A stretch of DNA of 64,000 nt, from positions 620,001 to 684,000 of the forward strand of contig JAHBWI010000002.1 of NCBI GenBank assembly GCA_019637075.1. Reading direction: 5' to 3'. The stretch's first letter is position 1. Each line of letters begins with the position of its first letter. The DNA is from Nitrospiraceae bacterium. Lineage in GTDB: Bacteria; Nitrospirota; Nitrospiria; Nitrospirales; Nitrospiraceae. Shown one piece after another: positions 27,859 to 37,324 of this stretch. The notes beneath the pieces were generated by a model. The model saw only the letters and a list, made by a program, of their open reading frames with translations. It did not search any database and was not told the DNA's origin. Made by a program: the position numbers and the translations under genes.

Positions 27859-28800
27859 TCACCCTTCCCCATCCAGCCGATCCACCTTGACCTTCGACAG
27901 CAGCCGCTGCACATCCCTGAGACGACACAACTGATTCCCGGGCGCCAACGTCGCGGCCGTCCCGGAAGCCGTCGCAAATCTCGCGCAATCTTCAAGCGGC
28001 TTGCCTCCCGCGTGCATAAAGACGAAGCCCGCCACCGTCGAGTCGCCCGCCCCCACCGTGCTGCGCACCGTCACCTTGGGCGGTACGGCGCGGAACTGCT
28101 CCAAGCGATCGACCATGAGCAAGCCCGCCCGCCCACGCGAAACCATGACCACATCAATACCCTGTTGATTGAGCCGCGACGCCGCCTGCAGCAGCGCCCG
28201 TTCATTCCGAAGCGGCTTGGCTACCAGACGCTGCAGCTCGTTCACGTTCGGCTTCGTCGCGAAGGGTTTCGCCTGCAAACCGAAGCGAAGGGCCGTCCCG
28301 TCCGCATCCAGCACCGCCTTGGCGCCATGGTCCTGCACCAGCGTCACAATCTGCCGATAGGCGTCTGTCGGCACCCCGCGCGGCAGACTGCCGCTCATGA
28401 CCACGTAGGCATGACGCAGATCGAGTACGTTGAGATGAGCGAGAAACGCCTGCCATTCCTCCGGTGCGATCGTGGGACCCTTGGCGTTCAGTACCGTCTG
28501 GGTTCTCGTACCGGTCGTCGTGACGATGACGTTCCGCCTGGTTTCTTGCTCAATCGGCGTGAAGTAGCACGTCACACCCTCGGCCTTCAGCAGATCCACC
28601 ATCACGCGACCGTTGTGACCGCCGATGAAGCCGAGCGCCATACTCTCGCCGCCGAGTTGGCGGATGGCCCTCGACACATCGATCCCCTTACCGCCTGCAT
28701 ACAGAGTTTCAGTCAACACGCGGTTGGCATCGTCGACGCGAAACTCCTCGACTTCGAGAAAGTGATCCAGTGCCGGATTGAGCGTAATCGTATAGATCAT
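27859..28800 (-). CDS. pfkB: PfkB-family sugar-phosphate kinase (6- or 1-phosphofructokinase)
   Basis: 313-residue ribokinase-fold enzyme. MIYTITLNPALDHFLEVEEF begins the fold, GGKGIDVSRAIRQLGG binds substrate and STVGAGDSTVAGFV carries the catalytic aspartate. Such enzymes phosphorylate fructose 6-phosphate, fructose 1-phosphate or tagatose 6-phosphate. No PTS gene is nearby, which favours the glycolytic PfkB role. An upstream frame to 28872 is present, but the family starts at 28800. In M. tuberculosis pfkB (Rv2029c) also sits among USP genes. Confidence 0.9.
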   Translation of the reverse strand: MIYTITLNPALDHFLEVEEFRVDDANRVLTETLYAGGKGIDVSRAIRQLGGESMALGFIGGHNGRVMVDLLKAEGVTCYFTPIEQETRRNVIVTTTGTRTQTVLNAKGPTIAPEEWQAFLAHLNVLDLRHAYVVMSGSLPRGVPTDAYRQIVTLVQDHGAKAVLDADGTALRFGLQAKPFATKPNVNELQRLVAKPLRNERALLQAASRLNQQGIDVVMVSRGRAGLLMVDRLEQFRAVPPKVTVRSTVGAGDSTVAGFVFMHAGGKPLEDCARFATASGTAATLAPGNQLCRLRDVQRLLSKVKVDRLDGEG

Positions 28801-28897
28801 CAGAAAAGAGCTTCGAGCCGATGGCTCATGGCTACCAACAGGAACGGGGCAGCCACGGAATGCTCGTTCCATACGCCATGCGCAATCAGCTCCATGT

Positions 28898-29788
28898 TCA
28901 TGCGGTCCTTTGGGACGAGGCGTTTCTAAGGTACACGAACCAATAGACCGACGCTACCAACAGCGTTCCGCCGAGGAGGTTGCCGAGCGTGACCAGCGTG
29001 AGGTTGTAAAGAATCGCCGACAGCCCGATGGGCGACGCGCTCCCAGCGGTCAACGCCGCGCCCAGCGGCAGAAAGTACATGTTTGCGACCGAATGCTCCA
29101 GACCACAGGTCACGAAGGCTGTGATCGGAAAGACGATCGCGAGCACTTTATCCGTCACCGAGCGCGCGGCCATGCAGAGCCAGACGGCCAGACAGACCAG
29201 GACGTTGCATAGGATCCCGCGGGCGACCAAGGACAGGGAATCGACGTCGACCTTGCCGCGTGCGATCCGCACCATCGTCTCCCCGACCGTCCCGTCCTCC
29301 ATCCGGTCGAGTCCGGCAAAGAACACCAATCCAACGGTACCCAAGGCACCGATGAAATTACCCGCATACACGATGACCCAGTTGCGCAAGAGTTGCCGCG
29401 TGCTGATCTGACGAGATGCCCAGGCCATCGCGATCAGATTGTTGCCCGTAAACAGTTCCGCCCCACCGACCACGACCAGGATCAACCCCAAGCTGAACGC
29501 CAAGCCGCCCACAAGGCGGCCGATGCCGGCGCTCGGCTTCGCTCCGGCCCCCACGGTCATTGTCACTGTGTAAAAGACCGCCCCCAACGCAATGAACGCC
29601 CCTGCCAGGATCGCCAGCGCAAGCAGATCGGCAGACGGCGCCGTGGCTTTCGTCACGCCGACGTCGCGCACGCGCACGGCCACCTGGGCCGGCAAGTAGG
29701 CGTCCGTCACCGCCGGCACGGCGAGTGTCCCTGCTTGGTTCGTTGGGTGAGCGAATCCGTCCGGGGCGTTACCTGACCCTGCGCTCAT
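28898..29788 (-). CDS. focA: formate/nitrite channel, probably FocA
   Basis: Pentameric FNT-family channel of 296 residues with six membrane helices. Family marks are GGAELFTGN in the omega loop and GLEHSVANMYFLP carrying the central histidine. An unusual N-terminal extension of about 50 polar residues precedes the first helix. The gene follows the formate dehydrogenase alpha gene by 40 bp, so formate rather than nitrite is the likely solute, although nitrite would also be relevant in Nitrospira. Confidence 0.88.
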   Translation of the reverse strand: MSAGSGNAPDGFAHPTNQAGTLAVPAVTDAYLPAQVAVRVRDVGVTKATAPSADLLALAILAGAFIALGAVFYTVTMTVGAGAKPSAGIGRLVGGLAFSLGLILVVVGGAELFTGNNLIAMAWASRQISTRQLLRNWVIVYAGNFIGALGTVGLVFFAGLDRMEDGTVGETMVRIARGKVDVDSLSLVARGILCNVLVCLAVWLCMAARSVTDKVLAIVFPITAFVTCGLEHSVANMYFLPLGAALTAGSASPIGLSAILYNLTLVTLGNLLGGTLLVASVYWFVYLRNASSQRTA

Positions 29789-29828
29789 CCTTCACCACAT
29801 CACCAGATCGCCGACTCGCCGGCGTCCT

Positions 29829-32552
29829 TCAACCGATCAACATCGCGTGAACCGGTACCGACAAGCCCGAAGCGGGGCCGACCTTTTCGATCCGCACGGT
29901 CGACACCTTGTATTCAGGGCATTTCGAGTTGTCGTCCGCGCTGGATGACAGCAGCACATTGAGGTCGCTGTCCGGAAAATGGAAGCTGGTAAACAATTCG
30001 CCGGGTCTGACCCGTTCGCTGATCAGCACCGGAAGGCCTGCTTCTCCCCTGGCACTCACCAGCCTGACACGATCACCATTCTTGAGCCCCAGGCGTGCGG
30101 CATCGACCGCGTGAACTTCCAGCACATCCGTGTCGACCAATTGCATGATCTCGGTTCGCCTCGTCTGGGCGCCGCAATTATAGTGCTGCAGGATCCGTCC
30201 CGTGACGAGCACGAATGGATAGGCCTCGCTCGGCGCCTCCCCGGGCGGCAAATATTCCACGGCAACGAACTGCGCCGGTCCCTTCGGAAACGCCTCTCGA
30301 TGCATTAACGCCGTGCCGGGATGGCTCACGGCCGGCACCGGCCATTGCAAACTCTCCGGTGACTCCAGGCGGTCGAATGAGAGCCCCGCGAACATCGGGG
30401 CCAGATTCGCGATCTCATCCATGATCTCGGACGGATGCCGGTACGACATCGGATAACCCATCCTGGTGGCGACTTCGCACACCACTTGCCAGTCCGGCAA
30501 CACACCGACGGGCGGTTCGACGGCCTTGCGAATCCGCTGCACGCGCCGCTCGAGATTGGTAAAGGTCCCATCCTTTTCGAGAAACGCGGCACCCGGGATG
30601 ACCAGATGGGCCAACTTGGCGGTCTCGCTCATGAAGAGGTCCTGCACGATCAAACAGTCCAACCGTTTCAACGCCGCATGAACCTTCGTCAGGTTCGGGT
30701 CTGTTTGGGCCACGTCATACCCGACGATCCACAGGCCCTTGAGCGTCCCGGCCAGCGCCGCATCCCACATGTCCGGGGTTTTCATGCCGCGCGCTCGCGG
30801 CAAGGCCCGTCCCGTGACGGCCTGATGCTTGGCCTGCAAGACGGGATCATCGAACGGCTGATACCCGGCAAAATAGGTAGGCAGACAGCCGACGTCCGAT
30901 GCGCCCTGCACATTGTTCTGTCCGCGCAAGGGATTAATGCCGGTTCCGGGCCTCCCGATGTTACCCGTCGCCAGCGCCAGATTCACGAGGGCGATCACGC
31001 CATGACTACCCCACCGATGCTCCGTGACGCCGAGGCCGTGCACGCACATGGACGCACCGCTCCCGGCATAACGGCGAGCCGCTTCGGCAATCAGGTGAGC
31101 CGGCACACCGGTGATCGCCGCCGTCTTCTCAGGAGTACATTCCTCGACCGTCTTGAGCCAGTCCTCCACTCCCTGCGTCCGCTGCCCGATGAAAGATCGA
31201 TCGAGCAGCCCGTCGCGGGCGATCACGTGGCCCAGCCCATTCAGCATCGCGACATTGGTACCGGGCTTCAACTGGAGATGCAGATCGGCCAACCTGGCCA
31301 GTTCAGTGCGCCGCGGATCGATCACGATGAGCGGCACGCCGCGCCGAGCTGCTTGCTTGATCCTGGCACCGACCACCGGATGAGATTCCGTCGGGTTAGC
31401 CCCCACCACCATGATCAACGCGGCATCGTCGATGTCCTGAATGCTGTTCGTCGCCGCGGACGCGCCCAGCGTTTCCATCATGCCGGTCACCGTTGCGCTG
31501 TGGCAGACGCGGGCACAGTTGTCGATGTGATTGGTACCGATCACGCAACGCATGAATTTCCCGAATAGATAGTTTTCTTCGTTCGTACCGCGGCTTGAGG
31601 AAATGGCGGCCAGGGCATTCGGGCCGTGCTGGTCGAGGATACGCCTCCATTCGAGAGCCAGCCGGTCCAACGCCGCATCCCACGAGAGTTCCAGCCATCG
31701 GTTCCCCTGGCGCAACAGCGGGGTCTTCAGCCGCTCAGGCGAGTAAATATACGTCCAGCCGAACCGCCCCTTCATGCAGGCATGCCCTTGGTTGGAGGGC
31801 CCATCATCCGCAGGAACCATGTTCACGACGCGACCGCCCTTCAGCCCCGCGTCGAAGGTGCAACCGACTCCGCAGTAGGCGCAGGTCGTACGGACGGTCT
31901 CAACCGGTTTGCCCAAGGTCAGGACGGTCTTTTCCTCCAGTGCACCTGTCGGACACTCCTTCACGCACGCACCGCACGAGACACAATTCGAGGCGGCAAA
32001 TCCAGCCTGGTCACCGGCTAATGGTCGTGCACCGGCAGCCGGGCGGGTGGCGAAACCTCGGAACAGCATCGTCAACGCATAAGTCCCCTGAATCTCCTCG
32101 CAGGCGCGCACGCAACGGGCGCAGGAAACGCAGACCGCGTTGTCGAATCGGAAAAACGGATTCGACTCGTCGAGCGTCGCCGCTCGAGTCGAGGGGTTCG
32201 GGTACCGAACCTGCCGAAGGCCCAAAGCCCGCGCCAGCTGCTGCAGCACTGCCGGGACCTGGGCCGGATCTGGCTGCTCGGACAAGTACAACTCGACCAC
32301 GTTTCGGCGCAGCTTGATCAACCGTTCCGTGTCCGTCCGCACGACCATGCCCTCGCGCACCGGTGTGGTGCAGGCTGCAGGCAACCCGCCCTGCCCCTCG
32401 ACCTCGCAAAGACAGAGCCGGCAGGACCCGAAGGGGCTCAACTGATCGGACCGGCACAAACCAGGAATCGCGATCCCTGCACCTTTCGCCGCATCGAAGA
32501 TCGTCTGCCCTGGTTGGGCCTCGACCGGTTGGTTGTTGATCTGGATCTTCAT
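29829..32552 (-). CDS. fdsA: NAD-dependent formate dehydrogenase alpha subunit
   Basis: 907-residue molybdopterin enzyme oxidising formate to CO2. The N-terminal [2Fe-2S] ligands are C33, C44, C47 and C61. Two ferredoxin-like clusters follow (CVSCARCVRAC from 141; CVSCGACVKEC from 190), then the [4Fe-4S] site C224/C227/C231/C259. The Mo ligand is cysteine C350 in ARVCHSATV, not selenocysteine. The subunit passes electrons to the FdsB/FdsG NADH module. The order fdsG-fdsB-fdsA-focA argues for formate use as electron source. Confidence 0.94.
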   Translation of the reverse strand: MKIQINNQPVEAQPGQTIFDAAKGAGIAIPGLCRSDQLSPFGSCRLCLCEVEGQGGLPAACTTPVREGMVVRTDTERLIKLRRNVVELYLSEQPDPAQVPAVLQQLARALGLRQVRYPNPSTRAATLDESNPFFRFDNAVCVSCARCVRACEEIQGTYALTMLFRGFATRPAAGARPLAGDQAGFAASNCVSCGACVKECPTGALEEKTVLTLGKPVETVRTTCAYCGVGCTFDAGLKGGRVVNMVPADDGPSNQGHACMKGRFGWTYIYSPERLKTPLLRQGNRWLELSWDAALDRLALEWRRILDQHGPNALAAISSSRGTNEENYLFGKFMRCVIGTNHIDNCARVCHSATVTGMMETLGASAATNSIQDIDDAALIMVVGANPTESHPVVGARIKQAARRGVPLIVIDPRRTELARLADLHLQLKPGTNVAMLNGLGHVIARDGLLDRSFIGQRTQGVEDWLKTVEECTPEKTAAITGVPAHLIAEAARRYAGSGASMCVHGLGVTEHRWGSHGVIALVNLALATGNIGRPGTGINPLRGQNNVQGASDVGCLPTYFAGYQPFDDPVLQAKHQAVTGRALPRARGMKTPDMWDAALAGTLKGLWIVGYDVAQTDPNLTKVHAALKRLDCLIVQDLFMSETAKLAHLVIPGAAFLEKDGTFTNLERRVQRIRKAVEPPVGVLPDWQVVCEVATRMGYPMSYRHPSEIMDEIANLAPMFAGLSFDRLESPESLQWPVPAVSHPGTALMHREAFPKGPAQFVAVEYLPPGEAPSEAYPFVLVTGRILQHYNCGAQTRRTEIMQLVDTDVLEVHAVDAARLGLKNGDRVRLVSARGEAGLPVLISERVRPGELFTSFHFPDSDLNVLLSSSADDNSKCPEYKVSTVRIEKVGPASGLSVPVHAMLIG

Positions 32553-32595
32553 TGTTGTCGCGCTTTAGCCTCGGATCTCATCGCTCGTCTCATTA

Positions 32596-32651
32596 GGCGT
32601 GAGACGCTCGACGTCAGCAACCTTTTACGTCTTCCATCTCACGTCTCACGT
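32596..32651. repeat. palindromic intergenic repeat, copy 1
   Basis: The element has GGCGTGAGACG at one end and CGTCTCAC at the other. Its reverse complement aligns along its whole length (roughly three quarters identical by eye) with 39441-39495. It fills the fdsB-fdsA spacer and overlaps the fdsB stop codon. Confidence 0.7.
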
Positions 32652-34142
32652 CCGATGTTTAAGCCTTCGCCTGAACTCTTCCGGGAAATGTTCGATGGCC
32701 GTCAGCACCGGATAGGGCGCACGGCCACCCAAGGCACAGAGACTCGCGACCTTCATGGTCTCACCCAGGTCATCCAGCAACACCATATCGTCGCTCGTAC
32801 CGGCACCGTCCCGGATCCGTTCCAGAATTTCCCGGCCTCGAACCGATCCGATGCGGCAAGGTGTGCACTTCCCGCAGGATTCGTCGGCCGTAAAAGCCAT
32901 GAAGTGATGCGACAAGTCGACCATATCGGTCTCGTCATCGTAGACGACGATGCCGCCGTGTCCTAGAATGGCTCCGGCTTTCGCGAAGGCGTCGTAGCAG
33001 ATCGCGATGTCCAAACGGGATTCAGGAAACAGGCTGCCGAGTGGACCACCTACCTGCACCGCCTTGAACCGCGCGCCTGGTGCCATGCCACCGCCGAATT
33101 GGTCGAGCATATCCCGCAAGGTCAGGCCAAACGGCACCTCTACCAACCCCGGCTGCTTCACCCGCCCGCCGAGCTGCAACGGCATCGTCCCCCTCGAATA
33201 TTCGGTTCCAAGCGAGGCATGCCATGCGCCTCCTCGGCTGATGATGTTTGGAATCGTCGCGAAGGTCAGCACATTGCTCACGATGGTCGGCCGGCCGTAG
33301 AGCCCCGAGACGGCCGGATAGGGCGGCTTCGCGCGGACCACGCCGCGGCCCCCTTCAAGCGATTCCAGGAGCGCCGTCTCCTCCCCGCACACATAGGACC
33401 CGGCTCCTTCGACCACCTCAATGAAAAACGGGGCACCGTCTACTTCCAGTAGTTCCGCCTCGTCGAATTTCTGAATCGCAGCGCGCAGCGCCGCCACGGC
33501 AGCCGGATACTCCTGACGGCAATACACGTAGCCCTGTGTCGCTCCGATGGCACGGGCACAGATCAACATGCCTTCGAGCAGACGGAAGGGCTCGCCTTCC
33601 ATGATCATGCGGTCGCAATAGGTCCCGGCATCGCCCTCATCGGCATTGGCGACGACGAATTTTTCCCGAGAGACCGTCCGTTGCGCGACCTGCCACTTGT
33701 TCCACACCGGGAATGCCGCTCCGCCGCGCCCGCGCAACCCTGAGACCTTCAACTCCTCGACGATGTCCGCCGGAGACATGCGCAGGGCCGATTCTAGCCC
33801 GGCCAACCCACCGCGTGACTGATAGGCATCGAGCGCCAGCGGTTCGGTCTCGCCGAAATTCGCAAAGGTGACACGCGTCTGCCGATTCAAAAAGGGAATG
33901 GCATGGACCGGCGTGCCGCCGGTGCCGGCCAGGATCGTAGGAAGGTGGTCGGGCGTGACATTGAACCAGGCCAGCCGCCCCTCGGGACCATCACGCTCCA
34001 CCATCGGCTCGAGAAAAAACGCGCCGCGCGAGGATGTGCGGATGAGCTGCACGTCCGGGCGCGCGCTCCAAGCCTCGGCCAAGCCGCCTGCGCCGGCCGC
34101 TCTGGCGGACGTGTCATTGGAGAGATACAGTCGTGTTGCCAT
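32646..34142 (-). CDS. fdsB: formate dehydrogenase beta subunit (NuoF-like)
   Basis: 498-residue flavoprotein that takes electrons from FdsA and reduces NAD+. GLRGRGGAAFPVWNKW is the FMN/NADH-binding glycine-rich stretch, and SCGKCTPCRIGSVRG near the C-terminus binds a [4Fe-4S] cluster, as in complex I NuoF. The first ~110 residues form an extra thioredoxin-like domain typical of FdsB/HoxF. The stop codon falls inside a palindromic repeat, so the last residues (KHRT) come from repeat sequence. Confidence 0.93.
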   Translation of the reverse strand: MATRLYLSNDTSARAAGAGGLAEAWSARPDVQLIRTSSRGAFFLEPMVERDGPEGRLAWFNVTPDHLPTILAGTGGTPVHAIPFLNRQTRVTFANFGETEPLALDAYQSRGGLAGLESALRMSPADIVEELKVSGLRGRGGAAFPVWNKWQVAQRTVSREKFVVANADEGDAGTYCDRMIMEGEPFRLLEGMLICARAIGATQGYVYCRQEYPAAVAALRAAIQKFDEAELLEVDGAPFFIEVVEGAGSYVCGEETALLESLEGGRGVVRAKPPYPAVSGLYGRPTIVSNVLTFATIPNIISRGGAWHASLGTEYSRGTMPLQLGGRVKQPGLVEVPFGLTLRDMLDQFGGGMAPGARFKAVQVGGPLGSLFPESRLDIAICYDAFAKAGAILGHGGIVVYDDETDMVDLSHHFMAFTADESCGKCTPCRIGSVRGREILERIRDGAGTSDDMVLLDDLGETMKVASLCALGGRAPYPVLTAIEHFPEEFRRRLKHRT

Positions 34143-34246
34143 TGACCGGAATCGAAAGTTGCTCGCTAATGGCTTATCACACAGACGCTCGAGCCGTTCG
34201 TGGCATCTGTTCTACGCCGGACGCCCCACGCCATGGCTCGTTGATG

Positions 34247-34705
34247 CTATGGGTATCGTTTCAGCAATGCGGCGACCTGAGACGGCGTCACACGGCCGTG
34301 TACGTCTCCGTCGATCACAACGGTAGGCGAGACGGCGCAATTGCCGGCACAGGACATGGTCTCGATTGTAAATCGCTCGGCGGCGGATGCGTCACCCACA
34401 TGGATTCCCAAATGATTCTGCAATTCCCGCAGAACCCGCGCGCAGCCGTTGGCAAAACACGACTCCCCCTGACATACGCGGATCACATGCCGCCCCGCCG
34501 CGCGCAGCCGGAAGTCCGGGTAGTACGACAGGACCCCTGCCAATTGGGCCGCCGTGACGCCAAGCACCTGTGCCATCTCCTCCGCCGCTTCGGCCGGCAC
34601 ATACCCCAGTCGTGCCTGGACGGCCAAGAGCGCTTTCAGGATGTTCGGTGGCTCGCTCTTGTGCTCGGCCAGAATTTCTCTGATCTGCGCAGCCTGTTCA
34701 GCCAT
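34247..34705 (-). CDS. fdsG: formate dehydrogenase gamma subunit (NuoE-like)
   Basis: 152-residue thioredoxin-like [2Fe-2S] protein. The ligands are C78 and C83 (CQGESC) and C119 and C123 (CAGNC), with an N-terminal helical bundle, as in NuoE/HoxE. It completes the diaphorase module with FdsB. A 104-bp spacer with poor coding character separates it from fdsB. First of the three fds genes in transcription order. Confidence 0.93.
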   Translation of the reverse strand: MAEQAAQIREILAEHKSEPPNILKALLAVQARLGYVPAEAAEEMAQVLGVTAAQLAGVLSYYPDFRLRAAGRHVIRVCQGESCFANGCARVLRELQNHLGIHVGDASAAERFTIETMSCAGNCAVSPTVVIDGDVHGRVTPSQVAALLKRYP

Positions 34706-34718
34706 TGATCACGCTATT

Positions 34719-34798
34719 CGTATCTCGCCTGGACATAAGACCTGTGCAACGACTTCTATATGCTCTCTTCCTTTGAGTACCGTCTCACGTCTTCCATC
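34719..34798. repeat. degenerate palindromic repeat between fdsG and its upstream neighbour
   Basis: Contains CGTATCTCG (34719-34727), matching the 41034 element, and CGTCTCACGTCTTCCATC (34781-34798), matching the 32.6-kb element. It fills most of a 98-bp spacer. Confidence 0.5.
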
Positions 34799-34803
34799 CC
34801 ACC

Positions 34804-36171
34804 CTACACAAGGCCCACATGCGCGCGGAGCTTGTTGTAATCGAACGCCGACGCACCCGTCCGCCAGAGTCCCGGATCATTGCGCTCCAATTGATCGATC
34901 AGCGACACGACCGAGGGCCGCGAGGCATCAACCGACGCGGCATGACGGGGCGTCTGCCCGCCCAAGGCAGGAGACTCGCGATCGGCCCACTCCAGGTAGA
35001 CTTTCTCCAAGAAGGCATTCACGAAGGCCCGGTCTTCCTCGTTGGTCAGCACCAACGTCAGCGGCTCCTCCGCCGTGAGTTGCTCTTGCGTCACTCGACG
35101 GGCTGGAGGGTGCTCCGTTTCGCCGCGGTAGTGCAGCGAGAATCCGAACGTGGCTGCAAGACTGTGCTTCAACGCATTGAGCCGATCCTGCGCGTCACAT
35201 TCGACGACAAGTTGCGTCGCCGTGACCGTGACCCGCGCGACGAGCTGGACGTTCCCCTGGTCATCTTTCTCCTGCATCACCCAACGGCGAACCTTGTCGG
35301 CGGCTCCGCCGCCGGCCGCAACTTCCGTCAGCCCCTCAAGCTCACCCAGACTGCCGGCAATCCATGAGAATTCACGATGCTCATAGAGCGCCAGCAAGTA
35401 CAGATCCGGTGACCCGCTCTCATGCCGATACCGAATGTGCGCGACGGCGTCCGCGAGGGCGATGAACCGCATCCGTGCGAACATCGCGAGCAACAGATGA
35501 CCGTATCGCTTTGCGAACTCCGGCCAATCCCCCAGTTCGAAGGAGCCCCCCACCAACTCCATCTGACGGCGCTCATCGTTGATCGCGTCAGAGAGGGCGC
35601 GGGTATCTTCCATCGTAAGCACCAGGGCAGGGCCTGCTCCTACCGAAGCGGTGGTCTCCGGATCGCCCGGCTCCCGCACGAGTCTGGTCAGCAATACCTT
35701 TCCGGCCTGAACCCGACCGGCCAGACCTTCGATCGGCACCTCATACAGGCGCCCGTTACCGATGGAACGCAAACGGCACCGCGACGCGCCCGGCTCGGCC
35801 GCCAGCACTTCCACCAAATCCATGTATGAGTGTTTCAAGGGGTCAAGCCACTGCCGCTCTTCATTGGGGATGTGCTCGGTGATGACGTCTCGCAGCTGCT
35901 CGATGAGGGTCAGCTGGCCATCCTCGGGATAGAAATCCGCATAGAGCCAGCCGTCGGCCAACTCCACTTCCTCCGTCAATGGCGCAAGCGGAGCCTGCGG
36001 GCCCATCTCGAGGTAGATCTGAAGCACCCGCCGCAACGCCGCTTCGCGCTGGACGCTGAACTCCGGTCCCAGCGACAACTGTTCCAGCCGCCCCAAGATC
36101 GCTTCCAGCTCTCGTGGGATCGGTAGCCAGAGCCCGGCCGCCTTCTCACTCGCGAGCTTCATGAATCTCAT
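34804..36171 (-). CDS. hypothetical protein, 455 aa
   Basis: No family recognised with confidence. The protein is soluble and acidic, without signal peptide or membrane helix. Its C-terminal part reads FLEKVYLEWADRESPALGGQ followed by TPRHAA, recalling the (P)ALGGxTPxxA motif of SEC-C- or Xre/MbcA-linked domains of unknown function. It overlaps the upstream DUF2934 gene by 26 bp (or 17 bp if ATG 36162 is used), so translation is coupled. Its place between USP and fds genes suggests a role in the same response. Confidence 0.65.
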   Translation of the reverse strand: MRFMKLASEKAAGLWLPIPRELEAILGRLEQLSLGPEFSVQREAALRRVLQIYLEMGPQAPLAPLTEEVELADGWLYADFYPEDGQLTLIEQLRDVITEHIPNEERQWLDPLKHSYMDLVEVLAAEPGASRCRLRSIGNGRLYEVPIEGLAGRVQAGKVLLTRLVREPGDPETTASVGAGPALVLTMEDTRALSDAINDERRQMELVGGSFELGDWPEFAKRYGHLLLAMFARMRFIALADAVAHIRYRHESGSPDLYLLALYEHREFSWIAGSLGELEGLTEVAAGGGAADKVRRWVMQEKDDQGNVQLVARVTVTATQLVVECDAQDRLNALKHSLAATFGFSLHYRGETEHPPARRVTQEQLTAEEPLTLVLTNEEDRAFVNAFLEKVYLEWADRESPALGGQTPRHAASVDASRPSVVSLIDQLERNDPGLWRTGASAFDYNKLRAHVGLV

Positions 36172-36370
36172 CCATCACGATCGCCTCGGCATCCAGCCAA
36201 TCTTCCAAGGCAAAACCCTCTCGCCGCCCGCGCTCCTGCCACAGATCGTAGGCCTTCTGCGAGATACGTTCCCATAGCCCGTCGGGGGATTCGACCGTCG
36301 CCGCGCCGGACCTCCCTGCCCCAGATTCGACCGATCGTTGCGTTCGGGACTTCTTCGGCGTGGGCTTCAT
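36146..36370 (-). CDS. DUF2934 protein
   Basis: 74 residues: a basic, disordered N-terminal half and a C-terminal DUF2934 core (RISQKAYDLWQERGRREGFA, then DWLDAEAIV). The family is small, of unknown function and often multicopy in Nitrospira; a second copy is at 58931. AAGGAG lies 7 nt before the ATG. Confidence 0.82.
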   Translation of the reverse strand: MKPTPKKSRTQRSVESGAGRSGAATVESPDGLWERISQKAYDLWQERGRREGFALEDWLDAEAIVMDEIHEARE

Positions 36371-36385
36371 GGCTCGCTCCTTCGG

Positions 36386-37321
36386 TTAGACGGACTGCGG
36401 CTCCCCGAGAGGAACCACCCGTTCATGATTCGGTCCGAATTTCGGCGCGCGCACGGTCAACACAGGACACGGTGCATGGCGTAACATGGCGCCTGCGATA
36501 CTACCGACCAAGAGATGGGACAACCCACGGCGGCCATGCGTGCCCATGATCATGAGGTCGAATGCCTGCTGCTTTACGTATTCCGCGATCGCGTCGGCCG
36601 GAAGCCCCGGCTTCAAGGCGTGCTCCACCTGCAACCCTTGCGTAATGAGTAACGCGGACAGCACCTTCAATCGTTCCTCAAGATATTCACGCTGACGCTT
36701 CCACTCCTTGGCATGACCGAGGCTGAAATCCAACCCGTAGGACACCGGCTCCATCGCGTGCAGGATCGTAATGGACGCGCCCAGTCCCTTCGCAAACGCT
36801 ATGGCATACTCCAAGGCATCCAGCGAACAGGTCGAAAGGTCGATGGGCACGACGACCCGCTTGATCCCTGCTTGGGCCGGCTTGTTGTCCGCCTTGACCG
36901 ACAACACCGGGCAAGGCGACACACGCACTACCCGCTCGGCGGTGCTACCGACCAGGACATGATTGAGCCCCGTCCGTCCGTGTGTCCCGACGACCAGCAG
37001 GTCTGCCCCGACTTGTTCGGCCGTCGTTTGGATCGCCTGGCTCGGAATCCCCAGTTCGATTCGAGTGGAGATGGCTTGCCCGGCCGCTGCGGCTTTGCTT
37101 CGAAGGGCCTCGAGTTGTCGCGCCGATTCGGCCCGAAGATTGTCCAGGTACATCTTGTTCACAGGATAATCGGGGTCCATGCCGGGATAGAATTCCAGCA
37201 CCGTCATCGCCGTCAGATCCGCCTTCCACCCACGGCTCAGCGACACCGCATATTCCAAGGCGCGATCGGCACAGGAGGAAAAGTCGGTTGCAAACAGAAT
37301 TCGACTGATCAATGCCGTCAT
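36386..37321 (-). CDS. universal stress protein, tandem UspA domains
   Basis: 311 residues, two Usp domains beginning ISRILFATDFSSCADRALEY and IKRVVVPIDLSTCSLDALEY. ATP-binding loops are VGTHGRTGLNHVLVGSTAER and MGTHGRRGLSHLLVGSIAGA, both intact. The THGRxGLxxxLxGS form is typical of ATP-binding Usps. Second USP of the leftward unit, 3 bp after the cupredoxin gene. Confidence 0.93.
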   Translation of the reverse strand: MTALISRILFATDFSSCADRALEYAVSLSRGWKADLTAMTVLEFYPGMDPDYPVNKMYLDNLRAESARQLEALRSKAAAAGQAISTRIELGIPSQAIQTTAEQVGADLLVVGTHGRTGLNHVLVGSTAERVVRVSPCPVLSVKADNKPAQAGIKRVVVPIDLSTCSLDALEYAIAFAKGLGASITILHAMEPVSYGLDFSLGHAKEWKRQREYLEERLKVLSALLITQGLQVEHALKPGLPADAIAEYVKQQAFDLMIMGTHGRRGLSHLLVGSIAGAMLRHAPCPVLTVRAPKFGPNHERVVPLGEPQSV

Positions 37322-37324
37322 GAC

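Noticed and set aside
29829-32552. Selenocysteine-type formate dehydrogenase
   Set aside because: The Mo ligand position reads cysteine (C350) and the frame has no internal TGA.
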